NCBI GenBank assembly: GCA_020696915.1
Contig: JAJFMR010000031.1
Span: forward strand, 1-14,295
Reading direction: 5' to 3'
From: Rhizobiaceae bacterium
GTDB taxonomy: Bacteria > Pseudomonadota > Alphaproteobacteria > Rhizobiales > Rhizobiaceae
DNA length: 14,295 nucleotides
Positions 1 through 5,949 of the stretch are shown here, one piece after another. How positions within the stretch are numbered: the first letter of the stretch is position 1; the number at the start of each line of letters is the position of its first letter. The translations under genes and the position numbers were made by a program. A model generated the notes under the pieces. That model did no database searches and was not told where the DNA came from. It saw nothing but the letters and a program-made list of their open reading frames with translations.

Positions 1-462
1 GTTGCCGTACTCGACGCGCTTGACGGTGCCGTTGACGATCTCGCCGATGCGATCCTTGTATTCCTCGAACTGCCGGTCCCGCTCCGCTTCGCGGACTTTC
101 TGCACGATGACCTGCTTGGCCGACTGTGCGGCGATGCGCCCGAACTCCATGGGCGGCAGTTGCTCGGCTATGAAGTCGCCGACCTCGGCATCCGGATTGC
201 GCTCGCGCGCCGCCTTCAACGAGATCTGCCGATCATATTCCTCGACCGCCTCGACCACTTCCATCAGGCGCTGCAGCTTCATCTCGCCGGTGGCGGGATT
301 GATATCGGCCCGAATGTTGGTTTCCTGTCCGTATCGTGAGCGCGCGGCCTTCTGGATCGCATCCGCCATCGCGGCGATGACGATCTCCTTGTCGATGGAT
401 TTCTCACGCGCGACCGCATCTGCTATCTGCAGCAGTTCGAGCCTGTTGGCACTGACTACCAT
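1..462 (-). CDS. nusA: Transcription termination/antitermination factor NusA (partial, N-terminal 154 residues)
   Basis: NusA binds RNA polymerase and modulates pausing, Rho-dependent and intrinsic termination, and antitermination. Only the first 154 codons are in the window; the reading frame is open at position 1. The protein begins MVVSANRLELLQIADAVA and continues through the polymerase-binding N-terminal domain (roughly residues 1-125, including the conserved RIAAQSAKQVI stretch). It enters the S1 domain at about residue 135 (GEIVNGTVKRVEYGN). The ATG at 462-460 is preceded by AGGGAGA, a good ribosome binding site. It lies 48 bp after the rimP stop on the same strand, the usual rimP-nusA operon arrangement, and infB would be expected further left outside the window. 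Identity is secure; the KH domains and C-terminus cannot be seen. Confidence 0.96.
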   Translation of the reverse strand, partial: MVVSANRLELLQIADAVAREKSIDKEIVIAAMADAIQKAARSRYGQETNIRADINPATGEMKLQRLMEVVEAVEEYDRQISLKAARERNPDAEVGDFIAEQLPPMEFGRIAAQSAKQVIVQKVREAERDRQFEEYKDRIGEIVNGTVKRVEYGN

Positions 463-510
463 TGTGGTCTCCCTGAAAATTCCATTCGGCCACGCGGGCC
501 CCGTGTTCGT

Positions 511-1131
511 CTATTCATCCGTCCGCACCTGTGGGGATTCCCCGTCAGTCGCGGCGCGCCGCTTCCTGGCTTCCTTGCGGGCCTTGTTGTCCCTGGACAG
601 GGCATCGCGGACGAGGTCGTCCGTCAGGACAAGGCGGGCTTCGAAGATCAACCCGTACGGGATGCGGACCGACGGCTCGGCGCCATAGACCGGCCGACTG
701 CTGTCCAGCACGATTTCGTCCGGACCTGCCTCGGCAATCCTGCCGCGAAACCGCTTGCGATCGGCGACGAGCGTGGAGGTCTCGATCTTTACCTCATGCC
801 CGACATGGGAGGAAAAATCCGCTTTGCGGACCAGCGGCCTGTCGATGCCAGGGGATGAGACCTCGAGATGATAAGCCTTATCGATCGGATCTTCCACATC
901 AAGAGCGGGAGAAATCGCGCGGCTGACCTCCTCGCAGTCCTCGACGGTCATCGTTCCGTCTTCGCGCTCGGCCATGATCTGCAGAGTCAGGCCGCTCTGG
1001 CCCGATAGCCTCGCCCTGACCAGCCTGAAGCCCATACCCCGCAGGATCGGCTCGACGATCGCCGCGACGCGCGCATCGATCCCGCTTTCGCGGACGATGC
1101 GATCGTCGCCGATGCCTGCCGTTGCCGTCAT
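511..1131 (-). CDS. rimP: Ribosome maturation factor RimP
   Basis: RimP (YhbC/P15a) is a cytoplasmic assembly factor for the 30S ribosomal subunit. The 206-residue product has the two-domain family layout: an N-terminal domain starting with IVEPILRGMGFRLVRARL and containing the hallmark LEVSSPGIDRPL at residues 89-100, then an SH3-like C-terminal domain (VGHEVKIET onward) ending in a basic/acidic tail. The frame is open further upstream, but ATG 1131-1129 is chosen because GGAG sits five bases before it and the family similarity starts there; the extension would run through a terminator-like hairpin. It is the first gene of the rimP-nusA operon, with its own putative promoter and leader. Its stop is TAG at 513-511. 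Confidence 0.95.
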   Translation of the reverse strand: MTATAGIGDDRIVRESGIDARVAAIVEPILRGMGFRLVRARLSGQSGLTLQIMAEREDGTMTVEDCEEVSRAISPALDVEDPIDKAYHLEVSSPGIDRPLVRKADFSSHVGHEVKIETSTLVADRKRFRGRIAEAGPDEIVLDSSRPVYGAEPSVRIPYGLIFEARLVLTDDLVRDALSRDNKARKEARKRRAATDGESPQVRTDE

Positions 1132-1156
1132 TCGATCTCCGTCATGGTCGCGGTAA

Positions 1157-1189
1157 CAAAAAAGAGCGGGACCGGGTGGACCCACTCTT
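1157..1189 (-). terminator. Terminator-like hairpin with U tract in the rimP leader
   Basis: Read on the minus strand, AAGAGTGGG (1189-1181) pairs with CCCGCTCTT (1170-1162), one T-G wobble included. Two further C-G pairs lie inside a U-U mismatch and close an ACCC tetraloop; a run of T follows the stem. This has the form of an intrinsic terminator. It is about 26 bp upstream of the rimP start and downstream of the likely rimP promoter, so it may attenuate rimP-nusA transcription. It could instead end transcripts coming from trmB, but trmB ends 430 bp earlier and has a hairpin of its own. The structure is read directly; the attenuation role is inference. Confidence 0.7.
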
Positions 1190-1216
1190 CGTCTGACCGA
1201 CCAAGAATTTGAGGCT

Positions 1217-1245
1217 GATATAAAGGAGTGGCTGGTTACAATCAA
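1217..1245 (-). promoter_or_regulatory. Putative housekeeping-sigma promoter of rimP-nusA
   Basis: On the minus strand TTGATT (1245-1240) and TATATC (1222-1217) are separated by exactly 17 bp, fitting a sigma70-type -35/-10 pair. Transcription would start near 1210, giving a leader of roughly 80 nt that contains the 1157-1189 hairpin. No experimental support is available from sequence alone. Confidence 0.5.
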
Positions 1246-1301
1246 CCCTGTCCGATCAGATTCCGGTCGCCGGCCGGCAGCTTCCCGAACCTGCCACCCC
1301 A

Positions 1302-1320
1302 GCATGCGTGCACCGCATGC
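1302..1320. repeat. 19-bp perfect palindrome, 7-bp arms
   Basis: GCATGCG (1302-1308) and CGCATGC (1314-1320) are perfect inverted repeats around TGCAC. The element lies between the divergent rimP promoter (about 57 bp away) and the small plus-strand gene (about 100 bp before its ATG), so it could be an operator for either. No regulator family is assigned. Confidence 0.45.
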
Positions 1321-1370
1321 CTCCAATGCAGAAATCGCCCTTTAGCCCAGCCCGCGGCAACCATACATAT

Positions 1371-1401
1371 TGCACTGCAGCGAACATCATGCTGCATTGC
1401 A
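1371..1401 (+). promoter_or_regulatory. Two TGCAnTGCA palindromes 22 bp apart upstream of the small gene
   Basis: TGCACTGCA at 1371-1379 and TGCATTGCA at 1393-1401 are the same odd palindrome (TGCA, one base, TGCA). They start 22 bp apart, about two helical turns. Together they form an 11-bp imperfect inverted repeat (TGCACTGCAGC/GCTGCATTGCA, one mismatch). A direct repeat ATTGCACT also occurs at 1369-1376 and 1396-1403. The pair ends a few bases before the AGGAG ribosome site of the 55-residue gene and just after a possible -10 (TACATA, 1364-1369) that has only a weak -35. A dimeric repressor site is the simplest reading; the regulator is unknown. Confidence 0.45.
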
Positions 1402-1420
1402 CTCAGGAGCAGAATCCGCC

Positions 1421-1588
1421 ATGAACACCACCCGCCACACCCTGTCTGCCATCGGCAGCTTCCTCGACATGTTCGGGAGCGCAGTGGCCGTGTCACGCGC
1501 CGTCGAGGCCCGCAAGGCCCCGCGCGCCAGCGACCTGCGCACGCTTGGCATCGACCCGGTTGCTTTCGGGCGCGTCCGCCGCGGCTGA
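1421..1588 (+). CDS. Small hypothetical protein (55 aa), rhizobial type
   Basis: This is the only gene I support on the plus strand. ATG 1421 is preceded by AGGAG (1405-1409), and the product runs from MNTTRHTLSAIGSFLDMFGS to VAFGRVRRG. It has a short hydrophobic/amphipathic segment (about residues 8-25), then a basic middle, then SDLRTLGIDPVAFGRV. That last pattern (acidic-Leu, LGIDP, aromatic, basic end) resembles small DUF1127-like proteins common in rhizobia, but I do not assign the family firmly. The gene stands alone, converges on trmB, and is followed 16 bp later by a 9-bp hairpin. The clean ribosome site, operator-like repeats and 3' hairpin argue it is real rather than chance. Function is unknown. 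Confidence 0.65.
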   Translation: MNTTRHTLSAIGSFLDMFGSAVAVSRAVEARKAPRASDLRTLGIDPVAFGRVRRG

Positions 1589-1604
1589 AATCCGTCCACA
1601 GGAA

Positions 1605-1628
1605 CCGCGCCTGCGCAATCAGGCGCGG
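1605..1628. terminator. Hairpin between convergent small gene and trmB (bidirectional terminator candidate)
   Basis: CCGCGCCTG (1605-1613) and CAGGCGCGG (1620-1628) are perfect 9-bp arms around a 6-base loop. It sits 16 bp after the stop of the plus-strand gene, and the trmB TGA (1621-1619) falls at the loop/stem edge. No clear T run follows on either strand, so it may act as an mRNA 3' end or a weak terminator for both convergent transcripts. Confidence 0.5.
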
Positions 1629-2320
1629 GCAAACGTCAGATAGGCTGGGCAGCGGCCTTCGCGCAGCGCTTTCGCTTCGTAACGGGTGCCCTCCCATCCC
1701 TCGAACGGGGTGTGCCAGTCCGCTGAATCACGAGCCAGCCATTCGAAACCGCCATGGGCGGCGCATGCCAGAAGCGTCCAGTTGACGTAGGACGGGATGT
1801 CGGACGCGAAACGAAGGCTGCCGCCCCGCTTCAGGACGCGGCCAAAGCGCTGAAGGTTTGCGGGGTTCACGAAGCGGCGCTTCCAGTGCTTCTTCTTCGG
1901 CCACGGATCGGGATAGAGAAGATCGATCCCGGAGAGCGATGCCGCGGGCAGCCAGTCGAGCAGTCGCGTGGCGTCGTCGTCATAGACGCGCAGATTGGGT
2001 AGCGGCAGATCGGCAAGCGCTGCCATCATCTTTGCCATGCTGTTCACGAAGGGCTCGACCCCGAGGAATCCGGTCCACCGATGCCGGACCGCTTCATTGA
2101 CCAGGTGCTCGCCGCCCCCGAAACCGATCTCGAGGCGGACTTCCGAAACCGCCGCCTCGAAAAGATCTTCCAGCCTGCCGGGCGGGGGCAGGCCGATGTC
2201 GAGGCGATAGCGGTCGAGCCCGGCCTGCAGGGCTGCCGCCTGAAGCGGACGGACCCTCTTGCCACGGCGGCGGCCGAAGAACGCCTCCGTCGAACGGCGG
2301 CGTCCGCCATCGGCAATCAC
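1619..2320 (-). CDS. trmB: tRNA (guanine-N7-)-methyltransferase TrmB
   Basis: TrmB uses S-adenosylmethionine to make m7G46 in the tRNA variable loop. The 233-residue product carries the family signatures in order: RRRSTEAFFGRRRGKR near the start, the SAM-binding LEIGFGGGEH (63-72), GVEPF (87-91), the catalytic/tRNA-binding DLLYPDPWPKKKHWKRRF (133-150), FASDIPSYV (171-179) and GTRYEAKA (211-218). The start is taken as GTG 2320-2318: the frame continues upstream into metK, there is no suitable ATG, and similarity begins here. It lies 10 bp after the metK stop with no good ribosome site, so translation is probably coupled to metK. The neighbour makes its methyl donor. Identity is secure; the start is less so. 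Confidence 0.95.
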   Translation of the reverse strand: MIADGGRRRSTEAFFGRRRGKRVRPLQAAALQAGLDRYRLDIGLPPPGRLEDLFEAAVSEVRLEIGFGGGEHLVNEAVRHRWTGFLGVEPFVNSMAKMMAALADLPLPNLRVYDDDATRLLDWLPAASLSGIDLLYPDPWPKKKHWKRRFVNPANLQRFGRVLKRGGSLRFASDIPSYVNWTLLACAAHGGFEWLARDSADWHTPFEGWEGTRYEAKALREGRCPAYLTFARA

Positions 2321-2330
2321 CGCCCGGCGC

Positions 2331-3596
2331 TCAGCCGGCGACGGCCTGCCTGAGCGCCTTGACCAGGTCCGTTTTTTCCCAGGAGAAGGATCCGTCACGG
2401 CCGGCCTTGCGTCCGAAATGGCCGTAGGCGGTGGTCTTGGCATAGATCGGCCGGTTAAGGTCGAGGTGCCGGCGGATGCCGGTCGGCGACAGATCCATGA
2501 CTTCGCGGAGGGCGTTCTCAAGGTCCGCTTCGTCGACCTTTCCGGTTCCGTGCAGGTCCACGTAGATCGACAGCGGCTGCGCCACGCCGATGGCATAGCT
2601 GAGCTGGATCGTGCAGCGGTCGGCCAGATTTGCCGCGACGACGTTCTTCGCCAGATAACGCGCCGCATAAGCCGCGGAGCGGTCGACCTTGGTCGTGTCC
2701 TTGCCTGAGAACGCGCCCCCGCCGTGCGGCGCGGCGCCGCCATAGGTGTCGACGATGATCTTCCTGCCGGTCAGCCCGGCATCGCCGTCGGGTCCGCCGA
2801 TCACAAACTTTCCCGTCGGGTTGACGTACCAGTTGCAGTCGTCGGCGATCCTGAGATCGCCGAGCGCCTCGCGGACGTACGGCTCGACCACCATGCGGAC
2901 CTTCCTGGAGTCCCAGTTCTCGTCGAGGTGCTGTGTGGACAGGACGATCTGCGTCGCCTCGGCAGCCTTGCCGTCGACATAGCGGACCGTGACCTGGCTT
3001 TTGGCGTCGGGACCGAGCTTGCCGACATCCCCGGAACCGCTATGGCGCCCGGCCGCCAGAAGCTCGAGGATCTTGTGACTGTAGTAGATCGGCGCGGGCA
3101 TCAAATCAGGCGTCTCCCGGCAGGCATATCCGAACATGATGCCCTGATCGCCAGCCCCCTCCTCGCCCTGCCGGTCGGCGGCATTGTCCACTCCCTGTCC
3201 AATGTCCGGCGACTGCCCGTGCAGAAGCACTTCGATCTTGACCTTTTTCCAGTGGAAGCCGGCCTGCTCGTAGCCGATATCCCGAATGGCGCGGCGGGCG
3301 ACGGATTTGAACCTGGTCGGGTTCACGACCGGGTGACCTGCGGCGTCCTTGAGGATTTTGCCGTCCTTGTCCTTCTTCAGAAGGGTGTCGGGAACGCGCA
3401 CTTCCCCGGCGATCACGACTCGGTTCGTGGTGGCAAGCGTTTCGCACGCCACCCGCACCTTCCACGGATCCATCCCCGCTTTCTTCGCTTCCCGATAGAC
3501 GAGATCGACGATCTCGTCGGAAATACGGTCGCAAACCTTGTCCGGATGACCTTCGGAAACCGATTCCGAGGTAAAAAGATAGTTCTGTCGAAACAC
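2331..3596 (-). CDS. metK: S-adenosylmethionine synthetase (methionine adenosyltransferase) MetK
   Basis: MetK makes S-adenosylmethionine from methionine and ATP. At 421 residues it is longer than the E. coli enzyme (384). Part of the difference is a lysine/aspartate-rich insertion at about 74-96 (KKDKDGKILKDAAGHP), as I recall for alphaproteobacterial MetK. Key motifs are intact: ESVSEGHPDK (11-20, ATP site), GDQGIMFGYA (149-158), GGGAFSGKD (292-300, phosphate loop) and the metal/methionine-site residues around them. The start is GTG 3596-3594 just before FRQNYLFTSESVSEG, with AGAGGGG seven or so bases upstream; the open frame further upstream is out-of-frame read-through of praR and the leader. 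It has its own promoter and a leader hairpin, and trmB follows 10 bp later. Confidence 0.97.
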   Translation of the reverse strand: MFRQNYLFTSESVSEGHPDKVCDRISDEIVDLVYREAKKAGMDPWKVRVACETLATTNRVVIAGEVRVPDTLLKKDKDGKILKDAAGHPVVNPTRFKSVARRAIRDIGYEQAGFHWKKVKIEVLLHGQSPDIGQGVDNAADRQGEEGAGDQGIMFGYACRETPDLMPAPIYYSHKILELLAAGRHSGSGDVGKLGPDAKSQVTVRYVDGKAAEATQIVLSTQHLDENWDSRKVRMVVEPYVREALGDLRIADDCNWYVNPTGKFVIGGPDGDAGLTGRKIIVDTYGGAAPHGGGAFSGKDTTKVDRSAAYAARYLAKNVVAANLADRCTIQLSYAIGVAQPLSIYVDLHGTGKVDEADLENALREVMDLSPTGIRRHLDLNRPIYAKTTAYGHFGRKAGRDGSFSWEKTDLVKALRQAVAG

Positions 3597-3619
3597 GGGT
3601 GTCCCCTCTTGAAAGACCC

Positions 3620-3635
3620 GTCGGCGGGAGCCGAC
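3620..3635 (-). other. Leader hairpin upstream of metK
   Basis: On the minus strand GTCGGC (3635-3630) pairs perfectly with GCCGAC (3625-3620) around a TCCC loop. It lies within the predicted metK leader, 23 bp before the GTG start. There is no U tract, and I do not recognise any known SAM-riboswitch architecture in the short leader (about 45 nt); it may simply stabilise the mRNA. Confidence 0.4.
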
Positions 3636-3647
3636 CAAGGCGCGACG

Positions 3648-3676
3648 TGTTAGCGATGCCGGGCTGGGGTCGTCAA
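3648..3676 (-). promoter_or_regulatory. Putative sigma70-type promoter of metK-trmB
   Basis: On the minus strand the -35 is TTGACG (3676-3671), preceded by C to give the alphaproteobacterial CTTGAC form. Exactly 17 bp later comes CTAACA (3653-3648) as -10. It lies in the 133-bp gap between praR and metK, so metK-trmB can be transcribed apart from praR. The strong -35 and ideal spacing make it the most convincing promoter in the window. Confidence 0.65.
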
Positions 3677-3729
3677 GCGGCCTTTCCTGCGGCGAGACGC
3701 GGAACTGCAAAGGCGGAGCCTTCCATTCC

Positions 3730-4152
3730 TCAATCGGAGCCATCCGCGCCAAGCGACTTCACGAGATCGATGATCCGGCGTCGAACCTTGATGTCCCGAA
3801 TGCGCATGAAGGCGCGGTTGAGCTGCATCCCCTCGGGGCTCATGCAGAATTCGATCGCGGAGGCCGTCCACAGGTCCGGTCGAGTCCCGCTTGCCGCGCC
3901 TTTCGCCGCATCCGGTCCCTCTTCGAAGAAATACGCGACCGGCACACCAAGGATGGTTGCGATCGCCTGCAGGCGGCTGGCACCGACCCGATTGGTGCCT
4001 TTCTCGTACTTCTGGATTTGCTGAAATGTTATCCCGAGCTGTTCGCCGAGCTTTTCCTGGCTCATTCCGAGCAGATTGCGGCGAAGTCGAATGCGCCCGC
4101 CGACATGAACATCGGTGGGCTCCGGCTCCTTCCTGTCCTGCTTTTCCGACAT
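3730..4152 (-). CDS. praR: XRE-family helix-turn-helix regulator, PraR/PhrR type
   Basis: A 140-residue DNA-binding regulator. After an acidic/basic lead-in, residues 17-75 form an XRE/Cro-C1 helix-turn-helix: VGGRIRLRRNLLGMSQEKLG, then ITFQQIQKYEKGTNRVGASR, with QQIQKYEKG as recognition-helix core. The C-terminal half (FMRIRDIKVRRRIIDLVKSL) is the conserved tail of rhizobial PraR/PhrR. In known rhizobia this family affects surface attachment, quorum-sensing genes and stress response; that function is carried over from the family, not shown here. ATG 4152-4150 is preceded by GAGGAA at good spacing. It lies between lnt (82 bp upstream) and metK (133 bp downstream), an order I recall from Sinorhizobium. 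No promoter of its own is obvious in the 82-bp gap. Confidence 0.85.
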   Translation of the reverse strand: MSEKQDRKEPEPTDVHVGGRIRLRRNLLGMSQEKLGEQLGITFQQIQKYEKGTNRVGASRLQAIATILGVPVAYFFEEGPDAAKGAASGTRPDLWTASAIEFCMSPEGMQLNRAFMRIRDIKVRRRIIDLVKSLGADGSD

Positions 4153-4234
4153 CGTTTCCTCGCCGATTTCTTCCGGCTGTCGTTCTTGTCTCTCCGTTCG
4201 CAGGCGGGTTCCGGCGAGCCGGCAGGCGCTGTTT

Positions 4235-5848
4235 TCAGCGTCGCCGCCGCCGAGCGGCCGCCGCAGCGGCAAACGCCCCAAGGAGGGAGATCATGGCTGC
4301 CGCGACCAGCCCCGGCCGCAGGACCGGAGCCGTCCGCGGGGCGCCCACCGGAACGCTCACGTCGATCACGCCGGCCGTGTTGATGGCAAGCGCATCGACG
4401 ATGCGGCCCCGTCCATCGACGACACCGGAAATTCCGGTATTGGCGGCACGCAGCAATGGAACGCCATTTTCCACGGATCGGACCTGCGCCTGCCTGAAGT
4501 GCTGATAGGGTCCGGGCGTATCCCCGAACCAGGCGTCGTTGGTGACGTTAACAATAAGGTCGGCCGACGCCGCGTCAACCGCCACCAGCCCGGGGAAGAT
4601 TATCTCGTAGCAGACGAAGGGAACTGCGCTGACCGAACCCGGCAGGGCGATTGCGTGGCGTTCGCTGCCGGCAACGAAATTCGTCGGCCCCGCGACGAAC
4701 TGCTCAATGCCGAGGCGTGCCAGCAGGCCGGCGAAGGGAAGGTACTCGCCAAAGGGCACCAAATGGAGCTTGTCGACGGCGTCGACAATCTGGCCGCGGG
4801 CATCGATGGCAACCACGGAATTGTAGTAGCGCGGACCGTCAGCGCCTGCCGGGCCTGCCTCGGTGCGGACGGTTCCCGTCATCAGCAGCTGGTCCTTCGC
4901 CAGAATGTCGCCGATGGCGGCCAGCGCTTCGGGACGGTCGCTGAACAGGAACGGCACGGCGGTTTCCGGCCACAGGATGAGTTGCGGCGGCTCGCCAGTT
5001 CCGCTGCTCTGCGCCGACAGCGCCAGCGTATCGGCGAAAATGCGGCTGCGTACGGATTCGTCCCATTTTTCGAATAGATCGACGTTCGGCTGGACGATGC
5101 GGACGGATACCGTCCTGGCCGCCTCGGGCTCTCCTGCGCTCAATCGGAAATAGCCGAAACCGGCATGCGCGGCGACCAGCGAAACCGCCAGTGCGGCGCC
5201 CACCTTGCGATCCCTGCCCGCCGCCAGAAGGGCCGGCATGGCAAACACCAGCACCGCCAGCGCGTTCATGCCGGCAACCCCGGTGACGGTGACGCTTTGC
5301 ATCAGCAGCGGCACAGGCATCGCTGCGAGCCCGATCGGGTTCCAGGGGAAGCCCGTGAACAGAAAGCTCCTCAGCCACTCGGCCAGGCCGAAGCCGAAGG
5401 CAAGGGCCGCGATGCGGCCGATGCCGTCGGCCCACAGCAGCCGTGCGACGGCGACGGCAGTTCCGTAAAAGAAAGCGAGCAGCACCGGGATTCCGACGAC
5501 GGCCAAGGGCAATGCCCAGGCGAAACTGTCGGCCTCCACCAGAAGCGCGCTGCCGATCCACCACAGGCCGGCCAAGAAATAGCCGAAACCGAAACACCAG
5601 CCGACGGCAAAGGCCGGTCCGAGTCGCTTCACGGCATTGGCGCCAGGCTGCGGAGTTGCGCCGTCCACGAGCCAGACGAGGACCGGGAAGGCAATGAACC
5701 CGGCCGCGAAGAAGTCGAACGGCGCCTGGGTGAGCACCGCCACTGCGCCGGCTAGAAAGGCCAAGCCAGCCCGGCGCCAGCCCCAAAGCAGAATGACCCG
5801 CCCTGCCAGGTGCTCAATCCAGGTCCCCGTCGAAAGCTGGCGGCGCAT
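4235..5848 (-). CDS. lnt: Apolipoprotein N-acyltransferase Lnt
   Basis: Lnt adds the third acyl chain to the N-terminal cysteine of lipoproteins at the periplasmic face of the inner membrane. The 537-residue product has hydrophobic segments filling about 15-225, then a nitrilase-like domain (about 248-500), then a last membrane segment (511-531) and a poly-Arg cytoplasmic end. The nitrilase triad is present: E295 in LILWPETAVPF, K360 in VDKLHLVPFGEYLPF, C413 in FVCYEIIFP. Start choice is uncertain. ATG 5848 gives a normal family length but its AGGG lies too close; GTG 5953 overlaps the corC stop as GTGA and would add 35 residues, mostly polar, at the N-terminus. A 5-bp stem with a 4-base loop (4227-4240) covers the stop codon. 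The gene is last in the olsA-lnt run. Confidence 0.94.
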   Translation of the reverse strand: MRRQLSTGTWIEHLAGRVILLWGWRRAGLAFLAGAVAVLTQAPFDFFAAGFIAFPVLVWLVDGATPQPGANAVKRLGPAFAVGWCFGFGYFLAGLWWIGSALLVEADSFAWALPLAVVGIPVLLAFFYGTAVAVARLLWADGIGRIAALAFGFGLAEWLRSFLFTGFPWNPIGLAAMPVPLLMQSVTVTGVAGMNALAVLVFAMPALLAAGRDRKVGAALAVSLVAAHAGFGYFRLSAGEPEAARTVSVRIVQPNVDLFEKWDESVRSRIFADTLALSAQSSGTGEPPQLILWPETAVPFLFSDRPEALAAIGDILAKDQLLMTGTVRTEAGPAGADGPRYYNSVVAIDARGQIVDAVDKLHLVPFGEYLPFAGLLARLGIEQFVAGPTNFVAGSERHAIALPGSVSAVPFVCYEIIFPGLVAVDAASADLIVNVTNDAWFGDTPGPYQHFRQAQVRSVENGVPLLRAANTGISGVVDGRGRIVDALAINTAGVIDVSVPVGAPRTAPVLRPGLVAAAMISLLGAFAAAAAARRRRR

Positions 5849-5949
5849 CCCTGGGGCCGCGGCCGTTTGGACCCGGGCCTGCGGGAAAAGCAAAGCCGTT
5901 GCGGAGCCGTCGGAAAGGCCCTTGTCCGATCCGGTCGGCCGGCGGCCGG

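Noticed and set aside
1190..1420. Possible tRNA (an initiator tRNA gene precedes rimP in enterobacteria)
   Set aside because: No acceptor stem, T-loop GTTCRA motif or cloverleaf could be found on either strand.
2724..3653. 309-codon open frame on the plus strand opposite metK
   Set aside because: MetK on the minus strand is complete with its active-site motifs; the frame also runs across the metK start and into its promoter.
3597..3730. Possible SAM riboswitch before metK
   Set aside because: The leader after the predicted transcription start is only about 45 nt with one 6-bp hairpin; I could not recognise any SAM-I, SAM-II or SAM/SAH layout.
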